A DNA stretch of 64,000 bases from Protaetiibacter sp. SSC-01 (GCF_014483895.1 NZ_CP059987.1:620001-684000), one strand, 5' to 3'; counted from the stretch's first letter, positions 41,970 through 51,118 are shown. The notes: generated from the letters alone by a model not told the origin. Made by a program: numbers and translations.

Positions 41970-43235
41970 ATGGTGGCTTTCGTCGTGACCGCCGTCGTGG
42001 TGGTCGGCATCAACACCCTGCTCTGGGTGGGCGCGGGCCTCATCCGCGTCGTCGCCGCGCGCGTGCGCCGCGGCGCGCCCCGGGGTGCCGGCCGCGTGCC
42101 CGAGCCGCGCGACGTCGCGATCGTCATCGCGGCGCACGACGAGGAGCTCGTCATCGAGGCGACGATCCGCTCGGCGGCGCGCCAGGTGCCCGTCGAGAAC
42201 GTCTTCGTCGCGTGCGACGGCTGCACCGACCGCACGGCCGAGGTCGCGCGCGCGTGCGGGGCGATCCCCCTCGAGATCGTGCCGAACCGCGGGAAGGCGG
42301 GCGCCATCCGCGCGATCGTCGACGAGCTCGACCTCGCGCGCCGCTTCGAGGTCATGCTGCTGCTCGACGCCGACAGCCAGCTGCACGACGACTACCTGCG
42401 CTCGGGGTTGCCCGCGTTCGCCGACCCCGAGGTCGTCGCCGTCGCGGGGCGCGCGACGACGCTGCTCGACCCGCCGCCCCCGACGCTCGGCGGACGCATC
42501 CTCGTGGCCTACCGCGAGCGGCTCTACCTGAGCGTGCAGTACCTGCAGAAGTTCGGCCAGGCCGCGCGGCTGCTCAACGCCGTGTCGATCGTGCCCGGCT
42601 TCGCGAGCATGTACCGCACGCGCGTGCTCGCCGACATCGACATCGATGCGCCTGGCCTCGCGATCGAGGACTACAACATGACCTTCGAGGTGCACGCCAA
42701 GCGCCTCGGTCGCATCGCGTTCCGGCCGGATGCCGCGATCGCGCTCACCCAGGACCCCGACAACCTGCGCGACTACCGCAAGCAGATGGGCCGCTGGAGC
42801 CTCGGCTTCTGGCAGACGGTGCGCCGCCACGGCCTGCGCGCGGGCCGCTTCTGGACGCTCCTCGCGATCTCGATCGGCGAGCTCGTGACGAGCAGCGTGC
42901 TCATGCTGCTCGTGCTGCCCGTCGTGCTCGTGAGCCTCGCGGCGACGGCGCTCGCGGCATCCGGCGCCGACCCCTCGGGTGTCGCGGCGGGCATCGCGGC
43001 GACCGTGCCGCCGCTCGCGATCGTGCTGGGCGTGCTCGTGCCCGACTACCTGCTCACGATCCTCGCGGCCGCGCTCTCCCGGCGTCCCGTGTACCTGCTG
43101 CTCGGCCCGCTCTTCCCCGCCCTGCGGATGCTCGACGCGTGGCTGTGCCTGCGCGCGATGGCGCACGCGTACCTGCGGCGGCGCGCCGACGGCCGCTGGA
43201 CCTCGCCCTCGCGCCGCACGGTCGCGCGTGCCTGA
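41970..43235 (+). CDS. Processive family 2 glycosyltransferase, membrane polysaccharide synthase-like
   Basis: 421 residues: one N-terminal membrane helix, GT2 catalytic domain (IVIAAHDEE, VACDGCTDRT, LLLDADSQ as the DxD site, AIEDYNMTFE for the catalytic ED) and QMGRW, the QxxRW motif of processive synthases such as cellulose, hyaluronan or poly-GlcNAc synthase. Three to four C-terminal membrane helices follow. GGAGG precedes the ATG. With the neighbouring deacetylase, a PNAG-like or uronic acid-containing polymer is possible. Its stop directly abuts the regulator's stop (TGA|TCA). Confidence 0.9.
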   Translation: MVAFVVTAVVVVGINTLLWVGAGLIRVVAARVRRGAPRGAGRVPEPRDVAIVIAAHDEELVIEATIRSAARQVPVENVFVACDGCTDRTAEVARACGAIPLEIVPNRGKAGAIRAIVDELDLARRFEVMLLLDADSQLHDDYLRSGLPAFADPEVVAVAGRATTLLDPPPPTLGGRILVAYRERLYLSVQYLQKFGQAARLLNAVSIVPGFASMYRTRVLADIDIDAPGLAIEDYNMTFEVHAKRLGRIAFRPDAAIALTQDPDNLRDYRKQMGRWSLGFWQTVRRHGLRAGRFWTLLAISIGELVTSSVLMLLVLPVVLVSLAATALAASGADPSGVAAGIAATVPPLAIVLGVLVPDYLLTILAAALSRRPVYLLLGPLFPALRMLDAWLCLRAMAHAYLRRRADGRWTSPSRRTVARA

Positions 43236-45914
43236 TCACGACAGCAGCGACACGAGGTGGGCGCGCGAGCGCGCCCCGACCTTGCGGTAGATGCGCGTGA
43301 GGCGCAGCTCGACCGTGCGCACCGAGAGGAAGAGCGCGGCCGCGATCTCCTTGTTGTGCAGGCCGCGCACGACGAGCTCGGCGACGGCGCGCTCGTCGTC
43401 GCTCAGGAGCGCGAGGCGCGCGGGCGGATGCGGTGCGTCGGGTTCCGGCGTGAGCGTCGCGGCGCTCGCGGACGGGGTGGGCGCCGCCATCCACGGGCGC
43501 GCGCCCGCTCCCGCGAACGCGATGCGGGCGTCCGCGGCCGCCTCCTCGGACTCGGGGACGGCCCCCGCCGCGGCGAGGCGCCGGCCGTAGGCGCGATGGA
43601 GGCGCCCGAGCTCGAAGACCGAGTCGCCGGGTCGGTGCAGCGAGACCGCCCAGAGGTAGCGCTCGCGGAGGTCCTCGTCGTGTGCCGTCACGACGACGGT
43701 GCGGGCGCTCGCGAGGGTCGACCAGCGGCTCTGGTGGGCACGCGCCGCCTCCGCGAAGCGATGCGCGACCTCGCGTGCCGCGCTCATCCGCCCGGTCTCC
43801 ACGAGCACCTCGACGAGCTCGGGGAGGTGCCGCGTGAGCCGGGGGTCGTCGATCGCGGCGGCGACCGTGTCCGCCACCTGGAGCAGCTCGCTCGCGGTCG
43901 CCAGGTCGCCCCGCAGTCGGGCGATCTCGGCGCGGAAGAGCAGGGCGCGCGCGGTGGGCAGGGGCCCGACGCGTGCGGCCGCGTTCTCGGTGCACGGTGC
44001 GGCCACGGCCTCGGCGCCCTCGAGGTCGCCCGCCGCGAGCCGCGCCCAGGCGCCCAGCGGCACCATCCCCGCGGGGCCTTCGACCCCGGGATGCTGCGTC
44101 TCCCAGTCGCTCGCGAGCTCGAACGCCTGGCCGATGCGCCCCTCACGGGCTGCGCAGTCGATCGCGAGCGCGGTGAGCCAACCCGCCCACATGCGGCTCG
44201 GGCGGGCGAGGGAGTGCGCGAGCCGGCTGATGAGCTGACGCGCCCGCGCGTAGTCCCCCGCGAGGGTCTCGGCCCGCGCATGCAGCGCGATGAGCAGTGG
44301 ATCGCGCGCGTCGTCGCTCGCGTGCGGGATCCCGTCGACGCTCCCGAGGAGCGCCCGTGCCGTCCGTGCCATCGAGCGCGTCTCGGACGTCGTGCCCGGC
44401 GCGAGCCCCGACTCCAGCCCCATGAGCGGTCCGCGCGCGGCGTGGAAGTCGCCGCGCGCCGCGGAGACCGCGGCGAGCGTCGCGGCCCAGCGCGCCACGA
44501 GCTCGGGGTCGGCGTCCGCGAGCAGCGCATCGGTGTGCGGTGGCCGTCCGGCGAGGTAGTCGGCGCGCAGGCGCGAGATCGCGACCCGCAGCCGGTCGTC
44601 GACGTCCGCGGAGGGGTCGGATGCGGCCAGTTGCAGGTAGCGCTCCGCGAGCTCCGGCTCGCCCGCCGCGAGCAGCTCGTCGGCGACCGTCGCGAGGGCG
44701 CCCGCGAGGCCGTCGCCGCCCGAACGCACGGCGCGGTCGGCGAACTCGATCGTCGCGTGCGGGTGGCCGAGCCGCGCGCTCTCGGCCGCCGCCTCGAGAA
44801 GCGGGGCGCGCAGGTCGGCCGCCGGATCGGCCCAGCTCGCGTGCCACGCGTCGAGCAGCGGGCCCGAGCCGGCGCGCAGCTCGAGGTGCAGCTCCCGCCG
44901 CGCCCGCGAGGGCAGCCCGTCGGCGAGGGCCGAGCGCACGAGCGGGTCGGCGAGGGTGACGAACGCGCCCGCCTCCCGAACCGCGCCGAGGTCGATGAGC
45001 TCCTGCAGCGCGTCCTCCGCGTCGTCGCCCCACGAGCCGACCGACGCACGCGGATGCAGGGGCGCTGTCGCGAGGCGGTCGAGCACCGCGACGTGGCTCG
45101 CCCCCATCCGGCGAGTGAGCCGCTCGAGCGCGTGCCACGCCGCCCGCCCGGGGCGCGGCGGCAGGCGGAGGCCCTCCCTCCCGTGCAGCTGCTCGGGTGA
45201 GAGCGAGTCGAAGAGCGACACGAGGGTACGCAGGTTGCCGCCCGCGACCGAGGAGAGGATGCGAAGCGTGCCCGGGTCGATGCCCGCCGGGGCGACGGCG
45301 CGCGCATCCGTGTCGTCGACCGGGAGGAGCTGCACCGACTGGACGCCCACGAGCGGCTCGTCGCTCGGGATGTCGGCGGCGGACGCGACGAGGCGGATGC
45401 CCGAGCCGGCCAGGTGCCCCGCCATGTAGCCGATGACCCGGCGGCTCGCGGCATCCATCGCGTCGATGTCGTCGACGAGCAGCAGGGTGCGGGGGAGGCC
45501 GAGCCCGCGGAGCACCGCGAGCAGCTCGGTGGCGGCCTCGGAGATCGCGGCCTCGTCGTCGGAGCGCAGGGCGAACCTCCCCGTGAACTCCGCGACCCGC
45601 GGGTCGCCGATGCCGGCCAGGATCGCCGAGACCCCCGAGAGCGGCCATCCGTTCTCGGCGGGATTCACGGGCACGAGGGATGCGATGTCGGTGTGGGCCG
45701 CGAGGCTCTGCGCGAGCACGGTGCTCCTGCCCGCCCCGGGGGCGCCCAGGATGAGGAGCGCACCCTCCTGGGGGCTCCGGGCGATCGCGTCGACGGCGGC
45801 GAGCGCCTGCTCGTGGCAGCGGAGCATGACCGTGGGGCCGGTCAGCTCCGCGGCGAGCGCGTTCGGGCAGGTGAAGATGACATCGGGAAATCCATCTCCG
45901 TGGGTGGGGGGCAT
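43236..45914 (-). CDS. Large LuxR-family ATPase regulator (LAL/MalT type)
   Basis: 892 residues from ATG 45914 (no good ribosome site, so the start is uncertain; in-frame starts exist upstream at 45980 and downstream). AAA domain: Walker A LILGAPGAGRST and Walker B LLLVDDIDAMD in the first 170 residues. A long helical-repeat region rich in Ala/Leu/Arg follows. C-terminal LuxR HTH: LLSDDERAVAELVVRGLHNKEIAAALFLS, then VRTVELRLTRIYRK. Family members are ligand- and ATP-dependent activators. Its position, tail to tail with the polysaccharide synthase, suggests but does not show control of that locus. Confidence 0.87.
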   Translation of the reverse strand: MPPTHGDGFPDVIFTCPNALAAELTGPTVMLRCHEQALAAVDAIARSPQEGALLILGAPGAGRSTVLAQSLAAHTDIASLVPVNPAENGWPLSGVSAILAGIGDPRVAEFTGRFALRSDDEAAISEAATELLAVLRGLGLPRTLLLVDDIDAMDAASRRVIGYMAGHLAGSGIRLVASAADIPSDEPLVGVQSVQLLPVDDTDARAVAPAGIDPGTLRILSSVAGGNLRTLVSLFDSLSPEQLHGREGLRLPPRPGRAAWHALERLTRRMGASHVAVLDRLATAPLHPRASVGSWGDDAEDALQELIDLGAVREAGAFVTLADPLVRSALADGLPSRARRELHLELRAGSGPLLDAWHASWADPAADLRAPLLEAAAESARLGHPHATIEFADRAVRSGGDGLAGALATVADELLAAGEPELAERYLQLAASDPSADVDDRLRVAISRLRADYLAGRPPHTDALLADADPELVARWAATLAAVSAARGDFHAARGPLMGLESGLAPGTTSETRSMARTARALLGSVDGIPHASDDARDPLLIALHARAETLAGDYARARQLISRLAHSLARPSRMWAGWLTALAIDCAAREGRIGQAFELASDWETQHPGVEGPAGMVPLGAWARLAAGDLEGAEAVAAPCTENAAARVGPLPTARALLFRAEIARLRGDLATASELLQVADTVAAAIDDPRLTRHLPELVEVLVETGRMSAAREVAHRFAEAARAHQSRWSTLASARTVVVTAHDEDLRERYLWAVSLHRPGDSVFELGRLHRAYGRRLAAAGAVPESEEAAADARIAFAGAGARPWMAAPTPSASAATLTPEPDAPHPPARLALLSDDERAVAELVVRGLHNKEIAAALFLSVRTVELRLTRIYRKVGARSRAHLVSLLS

Positions 45915-45995
45915 CGCCGGGGGGCGACAATCCGGTCTACCGTGACCAGGAGGTTCTCCGCAAGAGCCCGTTGCGGGCAACCGCCGGAGCTTCGC

Positions 45996-47210
45996 TCAAC
46001 TCGGGGTGATCGGGACCGGCTCGGTGTCGGGGATCGGGCTCGCGTCGCGGCCCCGCAGGTCGGGCAGCGCGCGCACGAAGACCGCCGGCACGATCGCCCC
46101 GAGCAGGCCGAAGGCCGCGGCCGCGATGAAGCCGCCCTGGGACCCGAGGTCGTCGATGAGGAACCCGGCGATCGCGGAGCCGAGCGCCGCGCCGATGAGC
46201 TGGCCGGTGCCGATCCAGCCGTAGGCCTCCGCGGTGTCGGAGAACTTCACGCTCGCCGAGACGACCGTGAACATGACCGCGAGAGCCGGCGCGATGCCGA
46301 CGCCCGCGATCGCGAGGGCGCCCGCGATCGTCCAGAACTCGAACGCCCACACCGCGACGAGGCAGCCGACGAAGACGATGAGCATGCGGCGGGCGAGCGC
46401 CCACGGGCCGATCGGCACGTGCCCGAAGCCGAGGCCGCCCGCGAGCGACGTGATCGAGAAGATCGCGAGCACGAGACCCGCCTCGAGCCCGCCCTCGCCG
46501 AAGTGCGACACGACGCCGGCCTCGACGGCCGCGCACGCCCCCACGAGCAGGAAGCCGACGACGGTGGAGAGCAGCACGGCCGGGCGCTTGAGCACGACGC
46601 CGAAGGCGCGCTTCGAGCGTGGGATGCGCACGCGTCCGAGCTCGGGGGATGCGATGAACCACGCGCCGCCTCCCACGAGGAAGGCGACCGACAGCAGGAT
46701 GCCGACGACGCTCGAGATCTGCAGCGACACGAAGGTCACGACGACGGGTCCGAGCACCCAGATGAGCTCCTGAGCCGAGGCGTCGAGCGAGAACAGCGGG
46801 GTGAGCTGCCGCGAGTTGACCATCTTGGGGTAGATCGTGCGCACGGCGGGCTGCACCGGCGGGTAGCTGAGGCCCGCGATGAGGCCCGTGAGCATGAACG
46901 CCCAGAGCGGGAGCGTCGCGGGCGCGAGGGCGATGAACGAGATCGCGACGGCGCACACGGCGGTCGTGAGGATGAGCACGGGGCGCATCCCGAAGCGGCC
47001 CATGAGCCGGCTCGTGGCGGGGCCCGAGATCGCCTGCCCGATGGACGTCGCGCCGAGCACGAGGCCCGCTGCGCCGTAGCTGTGGAAGATGTGCTCGATG
47101 TGGATGAGGAAGCCGAGCGACAGCATGCCGCCGGGGAAGCGGGCGAGCAGCTGCGCGGCGATGATCCGGGCGACTCCCCGGGTGCGCAGCAGGTCGAGAT
47201 AGGCGTTCAC
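45996..47210 (-). CDS. MFS transporter
   Basis: 404 residues with 12 membrane segments; motif A-like SRLMGRFGMRPVLIL after TM2, and a short acidic tail (DTEPVPITPS). GTG start at 47210 with GGAGGGCC. It is upstream of, and in the same direction as, the LuxR-type regulator but 81 bp away. Efflux of small molecules is the usual role; no substrate clue. Confidence 0.85.
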   Translation of the reverse strand: MNAYLDLLRTRGVARIIAAQLLARFPGGMLSLGFLIHIEHIFHSYGAAGLVLGATSIGQAISGPATSRLMGRFGMRPVLILTTAVCAVAISFIALAPATLPLWAFMLTGLIAGLSYPPVQPAVRTIYPKMVNSRQLTPLFSLDASAQELIWVLGPVVVTFVSLQISSVVGILLSVAFLVGGGAWFIASPELGRVRIPRSKRAFGVVLKRPAVLLSTVVGFLLVGACAAVEAGVVSHFGEGGLEAGLVLAIFSITSLAGGLGFGHVPIGPWALARRMLIVFVGCLVAVWAFEFWTIAGALAIAGVGIAPALAVMFTVVSASVKFSDTAEAYGWIGTGQLIGAALGSAIAGFLIDDLGSQGGFIAAAAFGLLGAIVPAVFVRALPDLRGRDASPIPDTEPVPITPS

Positions 47211-47281
47211 GGCCCTCCGAGCCTAGTGCCGACGCCCGACGTCGCGACCCGTGTCGGACGGGCCTCCTAGGGTGTGGAAAG

Positions 47282-47321
47282 TGTGCATAACAGCGGCGAA
47301 GTTATGCACATCTGTGGATGA
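47282..47321. promoter_or_regulatory. Inverted DnaA-box pair plus a third near-box upstream of nrdA
   Basis: TGTGCATAA (47282-47290) and TTATGCACA (47302-47310) are an inverted pair fitting TTWTNCACA; the full arms TGTGCATAAC/GTTATGCACA are perfect. TGTGGATGA (47313-47321) is one mismatch from TGTGGATAA. DnaA control of nrdAB is established in E. coli; here it is inferred. Confidence 0.6.
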
Positions 47322-47326
47322 CACGC

Positions 47327-47374
47327 CCACAACATCTAGGGTTGGCCCGCTGTCGGCGGCCCGATATATAGTGG
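47327..47374 (+). promoter_or_regulatory. nrdA promoter with two NrdR boxes
   Basis: TTGGCC (47342-47347), 17 bp, TATATA (47365-47370). NrdR-like boxes CCACAACATCTAGGGT (47327-47342) and GCCCGATATATAGTGG (47359-47374) are 32 bp apart, three helical turns, abutting the -35 and covering the -10. The leader to the GTG at 47500 is about 120 nt; no gene or clear structure is seen in it. Confidence 0.6.
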
Positions 47375-47499
47375 TGGAACCTCCGGGCCGGGGGAGAGCG
47401 AGGAAGCTGGCGAGCGGTCCGTCGAGGTGCGTTCTCACCAGGGTTTTTCATCGGAGTTCGGGGCGCGCAGAGAGGCTGCGCGGGGAGGAAAGGGATCAC

Positions 47500-49965
47500 G
47501 TGACCATCACCGTCGTGAAGCGCAACGGAGAGCGCGAGCCGTACGACGCCAACAAGATCAACCTGGCGATCGAGGAGGCGAGCCGCGGACTCTCCGAGGA
47601 GATCACCTGGGTCACCCAGATCGCGTCGGAGCTCGAGCTCACGCTCTTCGACGGCATCACGACGCAGCAGCTCGACGAGGCCGTCATCCAGGTCGCCCTC
47701 CAGAACGTCAAGGACGACCCGCAGTTCGACACCGTCGCCGCGCGCCTCCTCCTCAAGACGATCTACAAGCGCGTGCTCGGCGACTACAGCACCGACGAGG
47801 AGCTCAAGGACCTCCACCGCGCCCACTTCGCGCGCGCCATCAACCGCGGCGTCGACGAGCTCCTGCTCGACTCGCGCTTCCCCGCCCTCTTCGACCTCGA
47901 CCGTCTCGCCGACGCCCTCGAGCCGAGCCGCGACGGCCTCCTCAAGTACATCGGCGTCGTCACGCTCAACAACCGCTACGGCATCAAGGCCCGCAACGGC
48001 GAGCCGCTCGAGGTGCCCCAGTTCTTCTGGATGCGCATCGCCATGGGCCTCTCGCTCAACGAGGCCGACCCCACGAGCCACGCGATCGAGTTCTACGACA
48101 AGATGTCGAAGCTCGAGTACCTCGCCGCCGGCTCGACGCTCGTCAACGCGGGCACCGCCTACCCCCAGCTCTCCAACTGCTTCGTCATGGAGATGCACGA
48201 CGACATCGAGCACATCGCCAAGAGCGTGCGCGACGTCATGTGGCTCACGAAGGGCACGGGCGGCATCGGCCTCTCGGTCACCAAGCTCCGTGCGCAGGGC
48301 TCGCCCATCCGCTCCAACAACACCATGAGCACGGGACCCATCCCGTTCATGCACACGATCGACTCGGTGCTGCGCGCGGTCAGCCGCGGCGGCAAGAAGT
48401 TCGGCGCCCTGTGCTTCTACATGGAGAACTGGCACCTCGACTTCCCCGAGTTCCTCGACCTGCGCCAGAACTCGGGCGACCCCTACCGCCGCACCCGCAC
48501 CGCCAACACGGCCGTCTGGATCTCCGACGAGTTCATGAAGCGCGTGCAGAACGACGACGACTGGTACCTCTTCGACCCGCTCGAGGTCGCCGACCTCAAC
48601 GAGCTCTACGGCGAGGCGTTCTCGAAGCGCTACGCCGAGTACGTCGCGCAGGCCGAGGCCGGCCAGCTGCGCATGTTCAAGAAGATCTCCGCGCGGTCGC
48701 AGTTCAAGGACATCCTCATGTCGCTCCAGACCACGAGCCACCCGTGGCTCACCTGGAAGGACACGATCAACAACCGCGCCCTCAACAACAACACGGGCAC
48801 GATCCACCTCTCGAACCTCTGCACCGAGATCTGCCTCCCGCAGGACCTCGAGAACATCTCCGTCTGCAACCTGGCCTCCATCAACCTCTCGACCCACCTC
48901 AAGGTCGACGCGAACGGCGGCCTCGGATTCGACTGGGAGCTCATCGAGGACTCCGCGCGCAGCGCCGTGCGTCAGCTCGACAACCTCATCGACATCACCG
49001 AGTCGTCGGTCGCCGAGGCGGACCACGCCAACCAGATGAACCGCGCCATCGGCCTCGGCGTCATGGGCTTCACGGATGTCGTCGAGAAGCTCGGCTTCTC
49101 GTACGAGTCCGAGGAGGCCTACGCCCTCATGGACGAGATCATGGAGCACGTCTCCTACGCGGCGATCGACGAGTCGGCCGACCTCGCCCGCGAGCGCGGC
49201 TCGTACGCGAACTTCGAGGGCTCGCGCTGGTCGCAGGGCCTCGTGCCGTTCGACTCGATCGAGCTCACCGAGAAGGACCGCGGCATCGCGATCACGGTCG
49301 ACCGCACCATGCGCCTCGACTGGGACCGCCTGCGCGAGAAGGTCAAGGGCGGCATGCGCAACGCGACGCTCATGGCGATCGCGCCCACGGCATCCATCGG
49401 CCTCGTCGCCGGCACCACGCCCGGCCTCGACCCGCAGTTCGCTCAGATCTTCAGCCGCTCGACCTCGAACGGCAAGTTCCTCGAGGTCAACCGCAACCTC
49501 GTGGCCGACCTGCAGCGCCTCGGCATCTGGGAGAAGGTGCGCGAGCAGGTGCTGCGCAGCCAGGGCGACATCCAGGTGATCGCCGAGATCCCCGACGAGC
49601 TCAAGAAGGTCTACAAGACGAGCTTCCAGCTCTCGCCGTACGCCTTCATCGAGGTCGCGGCGCGCGCCCAGAAGTGGATCGACCAGGCCATCAGCCGCAA
49701 CATGTACCTCGAGACGCGCGACCTCGGCGACATGATGGACATCTACTACAAGGCGTGGGAGAAGGGCGTCAAGACGACGTACTACCTGCACGTCAAGCCC
49801 CGTCACCAGGCCGAGCAGTCCACCGTCAAGGTCAACAAGGCGGAGGAGATCACGGCCGGCGCCAAGCGCGGCTTCGGCGCCGCAGGCCCCGCGGCCGCCC
49901 CGGCATCCGAGGCTCCCGCCGCCGCCCCCGGCTCGCCGCGTCGCGGATTCGGCGGCCTCGCATGA
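47500..49965 (+). CDS. nrdA: Ribonucleoside-diphosphate reductase large subunit, lacking its own C-terminal CxxC tail
   Basis: 821 residues. N-terminal ATP-cone (VVKRNGEREPYDANKINLAIEEASRG). Active-site cysteines in SNCFVMEMHDD, the radical-site motif NLCTEICLP and SVCNLASINL; catalytic-site loop APTASIGLVAGTTPG and YYLHVKPRH near the end. The C-terminus is a Gly/Pro/Ala linker with KRGFGAAG and RRGFGGLA, then TGA. The redox-active Cys pair that re-reduces the active site is missing here and appears in the next, overlapping 26-codon ORF. GTG 47500 is preceded by GGGGAGGAAAGGG. Reduces ribonucleotides to deoxyribonucleotides with NrdB. Confidence 0.93.
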   Translation: MTITVVKRNGEREPYDANKINLAIEEASRGLSEEITWVTQIASELELTLFDGITTQQLDEAVIQVALQNVKDDPQFDTVAARLLLKTIYKRVLGDYSTDEELKDLHRAHFARAINRGVDELLLDSRFPALFDLDRLADALEPSRDGLLKYIGVVTLNNRYGIKARNGEPLEVPQFFWMRIAMGLSLNEADPTSHAIEFYDKMSKLEYLAAGSTLVNAGTAYPQLSNCFVMEMHDDIEHIAKSVRDVMWLTKGTGGIGLSVTKLRAQGSPIRSNNTMSTGPIPFMHTIDSVLRAVSRGGKKFGALCFYMENWHLDFPEFLDLRQNSGDPYRRTRTANTAVWISDEFMKRVQNDDDWYLFDPLEVADLNELYGEAFSKRYAEYVAQAEAGQLRMFKKISARSQFKDILMSLQTTSHPWLTWKDTINNRALNNNTGTIHLSNLCTEICLPQDLENISVCNLASINLSTHLKVDANGGLGFDWELIEDSARSAVRQLDNLIDITESSVAEADHANQMNRAIGLGVMGFTDVVEKLGFSYESEEAYALMDEIMEHVSYAAIDESADLARERGSYANFEGSRWSQGLVPFDSIELTEKDRGIAITVDRTMRLDWDRLREKVKGGMRNATLMAIAPTASIGLVAGTTPGLDPQFAQIFSRSTSNGKFLEVNRNLVADLQRLGIWEKVREQVLRSQGDIQVIAEIPDELKKVYKTSFQLSPYAFIEVAARAQKWIDQAISRNMYLETRDLGDMMDIYYKAWEKGVKTTYYLHVKPRHQAEQSTVKVNKAEEITAGAKRGFGAAGPAAAPASEAPAAAPGSPRRGFGGLA

Positions 49966-50042
49966 GCGGCTACACCGCCGTCGACGAGTACGCCGTGCCC
50001 GTCGACCCCATGGACGAGCTGCAGTGCGAGAGCTGCCAGTAA
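49962..50042 (+). CDS. 26-aa ORF carrying the RNR CESCQ redox tail
   Basis: ATG at 49962 overlaps the nrdA TGA (ATGA). It encodes MSGYTAVDEY..., then VDPMDELQCESCQ and TAA. A C-terminal CxxC near the very end is the hallmark of class I RNR large subunits, so this is the missing tail of NrdA in the -1 frame. Three explanations: a one-base indel in genome or assembly, programmed frameshifting, or a truly separate peptide made by termination-reinitiation. No classic slippery heptamer is visible at the junction (GGCCTCGCATGAGC). Confidence 0.75.
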   Translation: MSGYTAVDEYAVPVDPMDELQCESCQ

Positions 50043-50096
50043 CCCGACGCGGTCTCTGACCCGAGCGGCCACGTAGTACAAGAAGGACGACACTTC

Positions 50097-51098
50097 ATGC
50101 CCATCCTCGGCACCGGAGTCCAGGAAGGACTCCTCCTCAAGCCCATCACCTACCAGTGGGCGATGGACCTCTACGACCAGGCGGTCGCCAACACCTGGTT
50201 CCCCAACGAGATCCAGCTCGGCGAGGACCTCGCCGACTTCAAGAAGATGACCGACGAGGAGCGCCACGCGGTCACCTTCCTCATCTCGTACTTCAACCCC
50301 AACGAGCTGCTCGTCAACAAGGCGCTCGCGTTCGGGGTGTACCCGTACGTGAACGCGCCGGAGGCGCACCTCTATCTCGCGAAGCAGATGTGGGAGGAGG
50401 CCAACCACTGCATGTCGTTCGAGTACGTGCTCGAGACGTTCCCGATCGACCGCAACGAGGCCTACAACTCGCACGTCGACATCCCCTCCATGGCGCGCAA
50501 GGAGGAGTTCGAGGTCAAGTTCATCAAGCGGATGACCGAGGAGACCCTCGACATCACGACGACCGCGGGCAAGCAGGACTTCATCCGGAACCTGATCGCC
50601 TACAACATCATCCTCGAGGGCATCTGGTTCTACTCGGGGTTCATGGTGGCGCTCTCGTTCCGTCAGCGGAACCTGCTGCGCAACTTCGGTTCGCTCGTCG
50701 ACTGGATCGTGCGCGACGAGTCGCTGCACCTCAAGTTCGGCATCAACCTCATCCTCACGGTGCTCGACGAGAACCCCGATCTGCAGACCCCGGAGTTCGC
50801 GGCCGAGATCAAGCAGATGATCCTCGACGCCGTCGAGATGGAGGAGCAGTACAACAACGACCTGCTCCCGAACGGCATCCTCGGCCTCAACGCGAACTAC
50901 ATCAACCAGTACGTGAAGTACCTCGCCGACCGTCGCCTCGAGGAGCTCGGCTTCGGCACGCACTACAACGTGGTGAACCCGGCCAAGTGGATGGCGACGG
51001 CGAACGACACGCTCGAGCTCGTCAACTTCTTCGAGTCGACGAACACCTCCTACGAGGCGAACGCCAAGGCGTCGACGGGCGACCGCCCGAAGGAGTAG
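50097..51098 (+). CDS. nrdB: Ribonucleotide reductase small subunit, class Ic-like (Tyr replaced by Phe)
   Basis: 333 residues. Metal ligands by spacing: E70, E101, H104, E174, E208 and H211 (FNPNELL, WEEANH, ILEGIWF, RDESLHL). The gaps 31, 3, 70, 34 and 3 equal those of the Chlamydia trachomatis enzyme (E89, E120, H123, E193, E227, H230). The first ligand is Glu rather than Asp, and the radical tyrosine four residues after the first His is Phe (F108, HCMSF). These are the class Ic features tied to a Mn/Fe cofactor. It follows the nrdA tail ORF by 54 bp. A hairpin terminator follows. Confidence 0.93.
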   Translation: MPILGTGVQEGLLLKPITYQWAMDLYDQAVANTWFPNEIQLGEDLADFKKMTDEERHAVTFLISYFNPNELLVNKALAFGVYPYVNAPEAHLYLAKQMWEEANHCMSFEYVLETFPIDRNEAYNSHVDIPSMARKEEFEVKFIKRMTEETLDITTTAGKQDFIRNLIAYNIILEGIWFYSGFMVALSFRQRNLLRNFGSLVDWIVRDESLHLKFGINLILTVLDENPDLQTPEFAAEIKQMILDAVEMEEQYNNDLLPNGILGLNANYINQYVKYLADRRLEELGFGTHYNVVNPAKWMATANDTLELVNFFESTNTSYEANAKASTGDRPKE

Positions 51099-51118
51099 GG
51101 CCCGGCCGCTTCGCCAGG

